A DNA stretch of 64,000 bases, taken from assembly GCA_028285035.1 (NCBI GenBank), contig JANQQF010000038.1, positions 1 to 64,000 on the forward strand. The letters run 5' to 3'. The notes under the pieces were generated by a model. It worked only from the letters and a program-made list of their open reading frames with translations, searched no databases and had not been told where the DNA came from. Source of the stretch: Phycisphaerae bacterium (GTDB taxonomy: Bacteria > Chloroflexota > Anaerolineae > 4572-78 > J111). The position numbers and the translations under genes are program-made. Shown piece by piece: positions 26,373-35,388 of this stretch; positions within the stretch are counted from its first letter, which is position 1; each line of letters opens with the position of its first letter.

Positions 26373-27551
26373 CTAATCCATTACAGCCCGCCAAGCGGCC
26401 AATCCCTGCTCCAAATCGGCAATCAAATCATCTGTATCTTCTAGACCAATTGACGTGCGGAAGGTATCATCATCAAGATTAAGACGTTGGCGTAGGTCGG
26501 GTCGGGCTTTTTGGCTGTCAGACAATGGAATCACCAAACTCTCATACCCCCCCCAACTCACCCCAATCAAGAAGAGTTCGAGGGTATCAAGAAAGGCAAC
26601 CCGCGCTTCTTGGGTACCTGGCTGGAGACGGAAACTAAATAGACTAGAGTAACCAGTCATCTGCTTCTGCGCTAAATCATATTGTGAAAAATCGGATAGT
26701 CCTGGATGTAGAACTTCACGAACCTCGGGCCGAGTCTGTAGCCAATGAGCAATCTTCAAGGCACTTTCTTGGTGTTGAGCCATCCGCAAGGGCAGTGTAC
26801 GCAAACCGCGTAAGGCTAAGTAAGCATCATCCGGGGCCAAGCTTGCTCCCAGAATCGCTGCTGTTGGTTTGATCTTATCAAAATACTCACGTGAACAGGC
26901 TAAAAGACCAAGCGTCAGATCCGAGTGACCGGCAATGTATTTTGTACCTGAATGAACAACGACATCAATTCCCATTTCAATGGGCTTTTGATAGAGGGGC
27001 GTCGCCCAGGAATTATCTAGAATCGTATCAATATTGTGTGCCTTTGCCACCCGAACCACGGCAGCAATGTCTTGAATATCAAAGGTTAAACTACCGGGGG
27101 ACTCTAGATAAATGAGGCGAGTGTTTTCCTTGATTCGGCCCGAAAGATCGGCGGACTCTGATGATGGAAAAAACTCAATCTCAATGCCCATTCGCGTCAG
27201 AGTATCCTCGCAGAATTTGCGCATTGGGCCGTAAACACACTCGATAACAAGCAGGTGATCGCCGTGACTGAGTAAGGCAAGAAGGGGGGCGGTAATGGCG
27301 GCCATTCCCGATGAAAAGGCAATTGCCATCTCAGCCCGCTCAAGATCGGCCACTTTTCGTTCCAACGCATCAGTCGTTGGGTTGAAGTAGCGATTGTAAA
27401 ATGGGGTATCAGTACGACTCTCGTTAGCTTCAATAAATTCTTGATAGGTCTTAAAACCAAACAGCGAAGCATGTACAACGGGTGGATTAACGGCACCGTG
27501 ATACAATTCGGGGGTATCGCCTTCGTGCAGAATTCGAGTTGTTTCTTTCAT
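26373..27551 (-). CDS. Cys/Met-metabolism PLP enzyme, cystathionine beta-lyase-like
   Basis: A trans-sulfuration (fold-type I) PLP enzyme of 392 residues. The cofactor lysine is in HSGTKYIAGHSDLTLG, FSSGMAAI holds the phosphate-binding turn, YNRYFNPTTDALE is the N-terminal substrate arm, and VSWGGYESL near the C-terminus is seen in the MetC group. It would split cystathionine or a related thioether to give a thiol, pyruvate and ammonia. A gamma-lyase or gamma-synthase role is possible. It is the last gene in a minus-strand run with three sugar genes upstream, without a functional link that I can see. Confidence 0.85.
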   Translation of the reverse strand: MKETTRILHEGDTPELYHGAVNPPVVHASLFGFKTYQEFIEANESRTDTPFYNRYFNPTTDALERKVADLERAEMAIAFSSGMAAITAPLLALLSHGDHLLVIECVYGPMRKFCEDTLTRMGIEIEFFPSSESADLSGRIKENTRLIYLESPGSLTFDIQDIAAVVRVAKAHNIDTILDNSWATPLYQKPIEMGIDVVVHSGTKYIAGHSDLTLGLLACSREYFDKIKPTAAILGASLAPDDAYLALRGLRTLPLRMAQHQESALKIAHWLQTRPEVREVLHPGLSDFSQYDLAQKQMTGYSSLFSFRLQPGTQEARVAFLDTLELFLIGVSWGGYESLVIPLSDSQKARPDLRQRLNLDDDTFRTSIGLEDTDDLIADLEQGLAAWRAVMD

Positions 27552-27575
27552 GGAAATGGCTCCAGCAAAGATAGG

Positions 27576-28502
27576 CTATCGAGCTAAACTGACATGGACT
27601 TTCGCCAATTTTACCCGCTGTCGTGCCTTTGAACGATGGGATAAGATGCGGGGCAAGGCTCGTAAGGCTTCCCATCGCGCTTGTAAAGGGACAAGACTTC
27701 TGGTACGAATAAGCTGATAGACAGTGGACATGAAATCATACGACAGAATAATCGGCCAGGCCCAAATAAAATCACGGCCTTCATAATTTTTCAAGATTGT
27801 CCATACTTTGTTACGGCTCAAGAGAAAGACTTTTCGATTACTAAATTGACCGCCGGTGGCCGAGTGGTGATGAAGCACTCTGGCTGAGGGCATATAACGA
27901 CAACGCCAACCCGCCCGACGAGCACGCCAAGCTAGATCAACGTCTTCATAATAAGTATAGAAGCTTTCATCAAATAAACCGATTTCATCTAACATTTTAC
28001 GGCGGTAGAGGGCGGCGGCTGCACAAGGCCCAAAGACCTCCTCGGGCGTCTCAGCATCTGCCACAGGTTGACGCCACTCCCGATTCCATCCCAATCCTGC
28101 CCAGTCAACCTCAATGCCTGCCGAGTCGATGAGTTTGGGATCATCCCAAATTAATGTTTGGGCTGCCACCATCCCAATATCAGGCGAGGAAAGCCCATTG
28201 ACCATCTCTTGCAACCAATCTGGCTCAGGATTTGTGTCATTATTAAGGGTGACGATATTTTCACCGCTGGCTGCTCGAATGCCCAAATTATTAGCTCCGG
28301 CAAAGCCTAAATGCTCATATTGCTCAATGAGATGAACTTCTGGGTAATGTTCGGCTACCCATCCCGCCGAGCCGTCAGAAGAGCCATCATCAACCAGGAT
28401 GATCTCAAAATCCTGGAAAGTTTGGGTCCGTAAGGCATCAAAGCAGCCTTTTAGCCACGATTTGCCGTTCCAATTTGTAATAATAATGCTTACGTTGGGC
28501 AT
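27576..28502 (-). CDS. Family 2 glycosyltransferase
   Basis: A 308-residue GT-A fold enzyme. Its start VSIIITNWNG, the DDGSSDGSA motif, AGANNLGIRAASGENIVTLNNDT with the metal-binding D-x-D equivalent (NND), and the late YEDVDLAWRARRAGWRCRY acid motif match rhamnosyl-/WbbL-like GT2 enzymes. It would transfer a sugar from a nucleotide donor to a growing cytoplasmic-side glycan. It follows the epimerase by 33 bases on the same strand. Confidence 0.92.
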   Translation of the reverse strand: MPNVSIIITNWNGKSWLKGCFDALRTQTFQDFEIILVDDGSSDGSAGWVAEHYPEVHLIEQYEHLGFAGANNLGIRAASGENIVTLNNDTNPEPDWLQEMVNGLSSPDIGMVAAQTLIWDDPKLIDSAGIEVDWAGLGWNREWRQPVADAETPEEVFGPCAAAALYRRKMLDEIGLFDESFYTYYEDVDLAWRARRAGWRCRYMPSARVLHHHSATGGQFSNRKVFLLSRNKVWTILKNYEGRDFIWAWPIILSYDFMSTVYQLIRTRSLVPLQARWEALRALPRILSHRSKARQRVKLAKVHVSLAR

Positions 28503-28535
28503 AATCTCACCATCTTTATCATCTCACCCGATCGT

Positions 28536-29522
28536 TTACCAACCTTTGGGCAACCCGAATGGAACCTCGATATTCGCAAAATCTTCGGTCTTACGGCTAC
28601 CGACTTCCTTGACCCAAGCGGCCATACGGGACACCCCTTCAAGAAGCGGGATAAATTCTGGCACATCAAAGTATTGTTGGGCTTTTTCGTGGGAAGAAAA
28701 GGCGTGTTTCACTTCATTTCGGGCAGGCAAATAGGTAATGTTTGGCTCTACGCCTAAAACCTGACAAACTGTCGTTGCCAGTTCATTCACGGTATAAGGC
28801 TGATCGCCACCCACATTGAAGACTTCCCCAAACGCATCTTGGTTAAATACGGATTGAGCAATGACCGGAGCGACATCATCAATGTATGAAAAGGCTCGGG
28901 TCTGTTCACCATCTCCAAAAATCGTTAGTGCTTTTCCTTGTAGAATCTGATTCATAAAAATACCAATAACATTTCGATATTTGTCACCAATGTTTTGGTG
29001 TTCGCCATACACATTATGAGGACGGAAGATGATGTAATCTAAGCCAAACTGATGATGCGCGGTAGCTAAATCCATCTCGACGGCATATTTCGCTACCCCA
29101 TAAGGATCTTCCGGCTGCGGGATCAGATCCTCAGTCATCGGCACTTGATTGGCCCCATAAACGGCAATCGATGAGGTAAAGACAAAACACTTTATTTTAT
29201 GGAGAACACTTAAGTTGATTAAGTTAACTGAGCCAATCAAATTATTTTCATAATTGTAACGACGAATAAAATGGCTCAACCCTTCAGCCGCATATGCCGC
29301 CAAGTGATACACGTAATCAAACTTTTCTTCCTCAAATAGCTTGGTCAGCTTTTCGTAATCTGTAATTGATCCCTCAACCCATTTGGCGGCTTTGGGAACA
29401 TTTTCAACATATCCGCCACTTAAATCATCAAATGCTACAACCTCCTTATCAAGGCTGAGCAAATGTTTTACAACATGTGAACCAATAAAACCGGCTGCAC
29501 CGGTAACTAATGCTTTTGACAT
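28536..29522 (-). CDS. NAD-dependent nucleotide-sugar epimerase/dehydratase
   Basis: A 328-residue extended SDR. The TGAAGFIGSHVV glycine motif, the catalytic YGVAKYA (Tyr and Lys), the SSIAVYG serine and FRPHNVYGEHQ are intact. The closest pattern is UDP-glucose 4-epimerase-like enzymes that supply galactose- or glucose-type donors, but the exact sugar cannot be read from sequence alone. It lies between two glycosyltransferase genes, with 18 and 33 base gaps, so all three probably share one message. Confidence 0.92.
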   Translation of the reverse strand: MSKALVTGAAGFIGSHVVKHLLSLDKEVVAFDDLSGGYVENVPKAAKWVEGSITDYEKLTKLFEEEKFDYVYHLAAYAAEGLSHFIRRYNYENNLIGSVNLINLSVLHKIKCFVFTSSIAVYGANQVPMTEDLIPQPEDPYGVAKYAVEMDLATAHHQFGLDYIIFRPHNVYGEHQNIGDKYRNVIGIFMNQILQGKALTIFGDGEQTRAFSYIDDVAPVIAQSVFNQDAFGEVFNVGGDQPYTVNELATTVCQVLGVEPNITYLPARNEVKHAFSSHEKAQQYFDVPEFIPLLEGVSRMAAWVKEVGSRKTEDFANIEVPFGLPKGW

Positions 29523-29540
29523 TACTTTTTCCTTATCAAA

Positions 29541-30851
29541 CTAAAATGTCACTTGTCTACGCACAAATGTCCAGCCTTCCTTAAACAATCCCATTAAACC
29601 ATTTTGTCGATAATGAAACTTGGCTTCATTGGCAAAATGAAGGGCGGTACGAACCAACTGTGGTTGACGATTGATTTCATGGGGGCGTCGGCTGGGCTGG
29701 CGTATAAAATTTTCAAGTGGGCTAATCGTTTTATCCCAGGTTAACCGTTCGCGAACCAATTTTTGTGCATTTTGGCTACGCTCGGCAACAAGTTCAGGTT
29801 GTTCGAAGATTTCCTTTAAAGCAGCTTTTATTTCAGGGGGGTTCTCAGGGTTAACGACCCATCCTGCCTCATACTCCTTTATATAGTCACTCAGTTCGGC
29901 ATAGTCTTGATACAAGACAGGTAGACCACACCAAAGATATTCTACAGTTCGAGTAGTAAAGGCCAGTTCACGTTCCTGATTTCGTTTCATGACATCAATG
30001 GCAACATGAGCCTTTGAGTATCTTTCCATTAAATCATCATGCGAAACCATACCCGGCGCAATGACTTGAGGATGTCTCTCCAATTGCTCTAACAATTCTT
30101 CAAAAATACCAGAGTTTACCGAATAGACTGGATGTTTTCCCCCAAAAAAATAGAGCGTCCCTCGTTGATATTCATTCATTGCCTCAACCAAGCTAAATAA
30201 TCCAGCCGTCGGATCTTGCCAAGGCAAAAATACCCCACCATACACAAAGGTTAATGCTTCATCGGGTTGACGAGGGGGTAAATCAGGTGAAAGCGACACG
30301 GGAATAAAGCCTGTTTTCTCTCGGCGATCTTCCTCACTCCAACCAGCTTCTTCAAGCCAGGTTTGGAAATAGGCCCATTGCTTTTGCCCCGCGCAACTAA
30401 AAAAATCTGCCTTTTTAAGAGCTTCAATCTTTTTCTGTCTGTTGCCCTTGGGATCTCCAAATCCTTGGTGTTGTCGCTCTAAATAATGAGGGCCGTGTTG
30501 GTCCAACACCACAGGCATTGTTAATTGGTCAACCTGAACGGCATTCATCACAGGCCAATTACAAACAACAACAATGTCGGGGGCGACTCGTTGAATAATT
30601 GAGGTCAGAGTGTGGTGTTCCCAAGCTAAATCGATTAACTCGGGCGGGGCAATATCAGCCCATTTACTTAAAGCTGCTCGTGGGATCGAGAACAGTACCT
30701 CATGTCCGCAGCTTTTTAAGCCGTGACCAAGACCCCAAGCCCGTAATCCTGACCCCACAGTTGGCATTCCAGGGTAAGGTAAGACATCCGAGCTGATTAG
30801 CAGAATTCGTTTCTTATGTTCTAGACCTAACGTAGTTGAGTCTTTTTTCAT
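29541..30851 (-). CDS. Glycosyltransferase, GT-B fold
   Basis: A 436-residue glycosyltransferase. The N-terminus KRILLISSDVLPYPG is the first strand, followed by SGLRAWGLGHGLKSCGHEV. The C-terminal donor domain shows GGVFLPWQDPTAGL, APGMVSHDDLMERYSKAHVAID and the Glu-containing AFTTRTVEYLWCGLPVLYQD, which replaces the classical EGFG motif. The same texture occurs in the proteins at 33.2 and 52.9 kb, so they form a local paralogue family. It would add a hexose-like sugar to a lipid-linked chain. Confidence 0.85.
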   Translation of the reverse strand: MKKDSTTLGLEHKKRILLISSDVLPYPGMPTVGSGLRAWGLGHGLKSCGHEVLFSIPRAALSKWADIAPPELIDLAWEHHTLTSIIQRVAPDIVVVCNWPVMNAVQVDQLTMPVVLDQHGPHYLERQHQGFGDPKGNRQKKIEALKKADFFSCAGQKQWAYFQTWLEEAGWSEEDRREKTGFIPVSLSPDLPPRQPDEALTFVYGGVFLPWQDPTAGLFSLVEAMNEYQRGTLYFFGGKHPVYSVNSGIFEELLEQLERHPQVIAPGMVSHDDLMERYSKAHVAIDVMKRNQERELAFTTRTVEYLWCGLPVLYQDYAELSDYIKEYEAGWVVNPENPPEIKAALKEIFEQPELVAERSQNAQKLVRERLTWDKTISPLENFIRQPSRRPHEINRQPQLVRTALHFANEAKFHYRQNGLMGLFKEGWTFVRRQVTF

Positions 30852-30876
30852 GAGTAATCACTATTGGCTCATTAAA

Positions 30877-30907
30877 AATGTCTCACCCATTTGAGTAGTG
30901 AGACATT
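30877..30907. promoter_or_regulatory. Perfect 10-bp inverted repeat in a divergent intergenic region
   Basis: AATGTCTCAC at 30877-30886 and GTGAGACATT at 30898-30907 are separated by 11 bases. It lies just before the minus-strand glycosyltransferase start and 135 bases before the plus-strand membrane gene, the place for an operator acting on both. There is no flanking T run, so it is not a terminator. Confidence 0.45.
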
Positions 30908-31041
30908 TGATTTATTTCTATGTTTCTCTGGCCATTTTGTAGAAAATATTATCTCAGGTTAAAAATCACTTTTGTAAGAATCAAACAATCTATCTAAAAT
31001 GATAAATCTGATTTCGATGTTCGTAAAAAACGGTCACAATT

Positions 31042-32439
31042 ATGCCACAAATAATGGACAGTCAGCAAACCAAGCTGTCGGATCAAAAAACACTTTTCTA
31101 TATTTTACTCATTTTGGCGCTGGTACGTGGGATTATGTATGCGTCATTTATTCCTCCCTGGCAAGCCCCAGACGAGCCAGCTCAATTTGAGCGAGCTAAA
31201 GCAGCCTTAACGACCGCAGAATGGATCGGGCAAGAAAATGATCCAGATTGGTATTATGAGCTACGTGACTCACTATTTACGTTTCGATGGCCAGATTACA
31301 ATTTTGCAGTCATCGACTATGATCAAGATAAACCATTAGGTACTTACATTGCCCTTTATCAGGAAGTATATGAAGGCAATTACAGTGGGAGATTACCTTA
31401 TGTTATCATGGGGCTTCCGACCCTCTTAGTCCAAAACTTTAGTATTGAATTACAGTTGTACATTGTTCGGCTAGGCACTGTCGTGATGGGGGTGGCCATT
31501 ATTGCCCTTGCCTATCAAATTACCAAACTCATCTTTCCTAACAATTTATTTCTTATGTTTGGTGTCCCAATTCTTATCCTCTTTAATCCCCAACATACTC
31601 ATCTTTTATCAACTGTAAATAATGGTAATTTGGCAGAATTGCTTGTAACCCTATGGTTCCTTCTCACGGTTATTGGTTTCAAAAAGGGTTTCTCTCCACT
31701 CATCCTAATTTCGTTACTGATAATCGGGCTATTTGCTATGTGGACAAAAGCAACTGCCTATTTTCTTGTAGGTCCATTTATAATATTAGGTGGATTGATT
31801 GCTTGGCAATATAGAACAAATTGGAAGAAATTTAGGGGATTAGCAGTAGTCGGTACCATTGTTTTGGCTATTATTTTGATTGATACATTTCTCACCCATT
31901 ACTTTGTGCCAGTTCGATTATCCCTCCTCTTTTCAAAAGCGTGGAGCTTTCTAACCTCTGGGCAATATTATTTACATCCCTCAGTGCTCCCCACAATCTT
32001 TCGTAGTTTTTGGGCAATGCCAGGCTGGCTTACCGTCCAGTTAGATCCAATTTGGTATCAAATTATTTTTGGCACTTGTCTTATTGCGCTAATTGGATGG
32101 GGTTTAGCAATTTTCAGCAAACAGAATAATATATTCAAAAATAATCGAAAAGAGTTATTACAAATTCTACTTATTTTTGGGGTTGCCATTCTTAGTGCAA
32201 TCGCAATTCAAGTTGGATGGCATGTGCTAACGGGGACTTTGGAATATCGACACGGGCGCTCACTCTACCCGGTAATTGTACCCATCTCAATCTTTCTACT
32301 TTTAGGCTGGCAACGCGTTATCCCTGTTAATTGGGATTTATCGAGTTTACTTATATTGACCACAATCTTATTTTTATTTGATTTAATGGTGCTATTTTCA
32401 TATATCATCCCTTTCTTCTACTCGGGTCAACTGACATAA
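31042..32439 (+). CDS. GT39-like / DUF2142-like multi-TM glycosyltransferase
   Basis: A 465-residue protein with about ten TM helices. The first loop PPWQAPDEPAQFER has the acidic pair expected of GT-C enzymes and closely recalls PPWGLIDETQHFHY in the 1118-residue protein at 49.5 kb. It probably uses a polyprenyl-phosphate sugar on the outer face. ATG 31042 or ATG 31054 could be the start; neither has a strong RBS. It is followed after 12 bases by a small membrane protein that may be its partner. Confidence 0.75.
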   Translation: MPQIMDSQQTKLSDQKTLFYILLILALVRGIMYASFIPPWQAPDEPAQFERAKAALTTAEWIGQENDPDWYYELRDSLFTFRWPDYNFAVIDYDQDKPLGTYIALYQEVYEGNYSGRLPYVIMGLPTLLVQNFSIELQLYIVRLGTVVMGVAIIALAYQITKLIFPNNLFLMFGVPILILFNPQHTHLLSTVNNGNLAELLVTLWFLLTVIGFKKGFSPLILISLLIIGLFAMWTKATAYFLVGPFIILGGLIAWQYRTNWKKFRGLAVVGTIVLAIILIDTFLTHYFVPVRLSLLFSKAWSFLTSGQYYLHPSVLPTIFRSFWAMPGWLTVQLDPIWYQIIFGTCLIALIGWGLAIFSKQNNIFKNNRKELLQILLIFGVAILSAIAIQVGWHVLTGTLEYRHGRSLYPVIVPISIFLLLGWQRVIPVNWDLSSLLILTTILFLFDLMVLFSYIIPFFYSGQLT

Positions 32440-32451
32440 AGGTTTATCATC

Positions 32452-33147
32452 ATGAAAAAAAACACTCCCCTTCTTTTAACAGGGGTGACATTTATTATCG
32501 GTATCCTTACTATTTTTTTGAATTCTGTAAGTCAGTTAGCCTGTGAAGGGCAGTTGTTGTATGCCCACCTGATTACCGAAGATCAACAAATCTTTGGCGA
32601 TGTCTCTTTGGGCCAACGTTTTACTGCCTCACAAAACGGATTAAGACAGATTGATATCCTCTTCCAAACATTCGGTGAGCCAACAGCCGAGGTAAATTTA
32701 ACTTTGTGGGAGGTTACGCCCGATCTAGCTACGCCGGAAAAAATAGCTACCGATGTATTTCAAGCTGAAACGATTTCCTTTGGCCAAGCCTGGTATAGCT
32801 TTGAATTTCCAATTATTGAAAATTCGGCAACCAAACATTATTTGTTTACCGTTCAATCTCAAGAATCTGTAAAAGGTAATGCCTTAGTTGTAACTGGCGT
32901 TCCAAAGGATGTTTATGCCGCGGGAGTAGCAGTTGCTGGACCAATTGAGCTTCACGCAGATTTAGCTTTTAGGGCGTGTTTTGAACAGTCAATATTTAGT
33001 CGATTTCAAACCTTGGCAATAAAATTGACCCAATATCGCCCTAGCTTGTGGAATTTTAGTTACTTTTATATTGTCTTATTGGGAGGGTATTTTGGAATAA
33101 TGGTGAAGTTAGTATTACATCTAGGGAAAATTAGTTCGAAGAAATAG
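32452..33147 (+). CDS. Two-TM protein with an extracytoplasmic beta domain, unknown
   Basis: A 231-residue protein. One TM helix lies at the N-terminus (LLLTGVTFIIGILTIFL), one at the C-terminus (YFYIVLLGGYFGIMVKLVL), and about 150 beta-rich residues between them (GQRFTASQNGLRQIDILF, then NLTLWEV). I do not recognise the family. The jelly-roll-like texture resembles carbohydrate-binding add-ons of GT39 proteins. Its place 12 bases after the GT-C gene suggests an accessory subunit. Confidence 0.65.
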   Translation: MKKNTPLLLTGVTFIIGILTIFLNSVSQLACEGQLLYAHLITEDQQIFGDVSLGQRFTASQNGLRQIDILFQTFGEPTAEVNLTLWEVTPDLATPEKIATDVFQAETISFGQAWYSFEFPIIENSATKHYLFTVQSQESVKGNALVVTGVPKDVYAAGVAVAGPIELHADLAFRACFEQSIFSRFQTLAIKLTQYRPSLWNFSYFYIVLLGGYFGIMVKLVLHLGKISSKK

Positions 33148-33192
33148 TACAAGAAATTTTCATCATAAAGCTGAATGAGGCTACTGAAGGTC

Positions 33193-34509
33193 TCAACGTC
33201 GCATCTGCCACTTTATATATTGAACACCTTGTTTGAAAAGCTCAGGGACTCCGCCAACTCTTAATGTTCGAAAAACTTTTGATATTAAGCCACGTTTTCG
33301 CAGACTGGCAAAGAATGCCTGATTTATGTAGTCTTTATCCGCCGAAAAATAAGGATTTGCACAGAAATCTACCAAAGGTTGGGTAACGACTTCCCAACAA
33401 TATTGACTTGCTACTCTTTGAAAATGAGTAGCCCGATTCTGTTTTAGCTCAGAGTCATTCAAAACCGCCAGAATCGCATCGGCGACACTGTTCGGATTAC
33501 CAGGCTCCACCAAACGGGCTAAATTTTGTGCTGCTAAAGTCTCACCTAAAACATCTCCCTTAGTAGTAACGATGGGCAACCCAGCCCACAAATAATCCAT
33601 TAGTCGTGTTCGAAATGAAAAGCGAGTCTCAGCGTGGTCTAAGTGGAGACTAATGCCAATATCAGCTTCAAGTAAATAATTTTGGCGCTGTTCATATGGC
33701 ACCCAATCATTAAAGAAAATATACTCATCTAAAAGTCCCAAATCTCTAGTTCGAGCAATAGTTTGGTCTATTGCTTCAGTACCAACAACATCAGCATTTG
33801 GTCGCTTTATTCCCATAAAAAAAAGTTTTACATCTTGACGATGTTCCAAAACAATAGGCATCGCTTCAATCAAGGTAGGTGCATCTAACCAGTTCCAAAT
33901 TCCTCCACCCCATAAAATTACTTTATCATCCTCTGAAATCGTTTTATACACACCCTTTAACACTTTGTCGGTATGTTCAGGAGGATCATCGGGTAATCCA
34001 AACGGAACCACATCTATCAATCGATATAAAGTTGGATCATCCTGATGCGTTTGAGGGTTTATTCGCCCGACCGCCGATAGAACCCCAAACCAATAGTCGC
34101 GTTGCTTTTCACCAGCACAAATAAAGAAATCACCAGCCAGTAACTGTACTTTCATTACATCTAAAAAATTTTCAAATGAAATCAGCCTACTAGGGATATG
34201 ATCTTCTTTTTGAAGTTGTTGTAATAATTCGAGTAATACTGGATTATAAAGATCAAGCACTAAGGGTTTATTGAGGTTTGCTAAAAATGGATACAGGTAT
34301 AAGTTGATACCAAGCGTTATAATAATCTGACAATCACCGACAATTTCACGAAACTCAGCTAACGTCTGGCAGAAATATAACTCAGCCTTGGGATGATGAA
34401 CCACTGTGGTTGCTTTACTTGCAATAAAGGGAGGAACGATCAATCTAACGGTGAAGTGGTTGCCCAGAATACGAGCAAATTCCCAGTAACGAATACCTGG
34501 CCCGGCCAT
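33193..34509 (-). CDS. Glycosyltransferase (GT-B), N-terminus apparently displaced by a frameshift
   Basis: A 438-residue paralogue of the protein at 52.9 kb, sharing MAGPGIRYWE, DDKVILWGGGIWNWLD and FSFRTRLMDYLWAGLPIV. The paralogue has about 44 more N-terminal residues before MAGPG. Here the frame stays open for 30 codons upstream of ATG 34509 and encodes the missing first strand (NNVIALITDDVIGER), but contains no ATG, GTG or TTG. One base shifted, an ATG at 34586 begins GGGAAAAA; a single extra base in that homopolymer would join ATG to the missing strand. Either the sequence carries a 1-base deletion (real or error) or a rare start codon is used. Confidence 0.8.
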   Translation of the reverse strand: MAGPGIRYWEFARILGNHFTVRLIVPPFIASKATTVVHHPKAELYFCQTLAEFREIVGDCQIIITLGINLYLYPFLANLNKPLVLDLYNPVLLELLQQLQKEDHIPSRLISFENFLDVMKVQLLAGDFFICAGEKQRDYWFGVLSAVGRINPQTHQDDPTLYRLIDVVPFGLPDDPPEHTDKVLKGVYKTISEDDKVILWGGGIWNWLDAPTLIEAMPIVLEHRQDVKLFFMGIKRPNADVVGTEAIDQTIARTRDLGLLDEYIFFNDWVPYEQRQNYLLEADIGISLHLDHAETRFSFRTRLMDYLWAGLPIVTTKGDVLGETLAAQNLARLVEPGNPNSVADAILAVLNDSELKQNRATHFQRVASQYCWEVVTQPLVDFCANPYFSADKDYINQAFFASLRKRGLISKVFRTLRVGGVPELFKQGVQYIKWQMRR

Positions 34510-34768
34510 TCGTTCACCAATAACATCATCGGTTATTAGGGCGATAACATTGTTTTGATTCGCTGACAGAATGCTATTTTTCCCATCTATAGGTATTGTC
34601 TACCGAATTTGAGGTAGGAGAGGCATATATTACCAATCCAGTGACTAGAGTCAAATACAACAATGTTTTCCTTAGTTACTGGGACGACCTCGGGATAATT
34701 AGGGTAATCTTTTGCGCATTTAAGTGATATAGATAGAATTAGGCAACTCTGTTGAGGGAGATTTTCAA

Positions 34769-34999
34769 GTGAATAAAATTGCCATTGAGTTTGTTAGGCA
34801 TATTTTACAAGAAAATCCAGAGGCAAATAACTTTACTACGATTTATGATGCAATGTCTCGAGCTGCTTGTGCCCGCTCATTTCACAATCTTGGCTATGAA
34901 GAGTTAGCGTTAGCTGGGATTTCTTTCTCTCTTCTCAATACGAAACGTTTAGAAGGGTTGATCTTAGAAGCTCAAAAGTCACTAAATTCCGAAAGCTAA
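34769..34999 (+). CDS. Small helical protein, unknown (76 residues)
   Basis: GTG start with GAGGGAG 8 bases upstream. The product is mostly alpha-helical with two amphipathic stretches (AMSRAACARSFHNLGYEELALAG) and no cysteine pair, TM segment or motif I know. It opens the replicon-like region and is convergent with the RHH-like gene. The good RBS is the main reason to keep it. Confidence 0.55.
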   Translation: MNKIAIEFVRHILQENPEANNFTTIYDAMSRAACARSFHNLGYEELALAGISFSLLNTKRLEGLILEAQKSLNSES

Positions 35000-35018
35000 G
35001 GATTAGTTCACACACTTT

Positions 35019-35050
35019 ATGATTTTATGATTTTATGATTTTATGATTTT
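35019..35050. repeat. Four perfect tandem copies of ATGATTTT
   Basis: An 8-bp unit is repeated four times without error, between the small ORF and the stop of the RHH-like gene. The last unit forms that gene's final codons and stop; further copies only repeat stop codons, so changes in copy number would not alter the protein. It may be slipped-strand noise. Confidence 0.85.
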
Positions 35051-35388
35051 ATAAAGTCGTAAAGTTTTAACTTTACTTCCTCTAGTTTATGAGCATCCGT
35101 AACAACCTGTTCACCCCCCCCTGCTTCCTCAATAACACTAGCCAATAATTCAATCGCAATGCCAACAATCTCACTACGATTAGCTGAAAAATGCTCGCTC
35201 ATAAGTAGCTGCAATTGACTTAGAGTGCGACTCTCATTTTGAGTTAGATGAACTGTTGTTGGTTTACGCCGAATTTTTTTAGGAGGGCGCCCTAAGGGTT
35301 TTACTTGTCTTTGATTAAGTTCTTCTTGTACATCATAAAGTTTAGCGAATGTTCCCTGACCAACTTTGTTTTTTATCTCTTCCGGCAT
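35041..35388 (-). CDS. Ribbon-helix-helix-like small protein
   Basis: A 115-residue basic protein. Residues about 40-90 (RKPTTVHLTQNESRTLSQL, then SANRSEIVGIAIELLA) fit a ribbon-helix-helix DNA-binding fold: one beta strand followed by two helices with a turn at SANRS. A GRPPKKIRRK basic stretch precedes it, like an AT-hook or NLS-type DNA contact. Its ATG overlaps the stop of the AAA-ATPase gene (TAATG), so the two are coupled. It may be a centromere-binding or repressor protein; the fold is inferred from pattern only. Confidence 0.6.
   Translation of the reverse strand: MPEEIKNKVGQGTFAKLYDVQEELNQRQVKPLGRPPKKIRRKPTTVHLTQNESRTLSQLQLLMSEHFSANRSEIVGIAIELLASVIEEAGGGEQVVTDAHKLEEVKLKLYDFIKS

Noticed and set aside
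35019..35050. Octamer repeat as a phase-variation switch
   Set aside because: It lies at the very end of the RHH-like gene, and any number of units still gives a stop in the first one.
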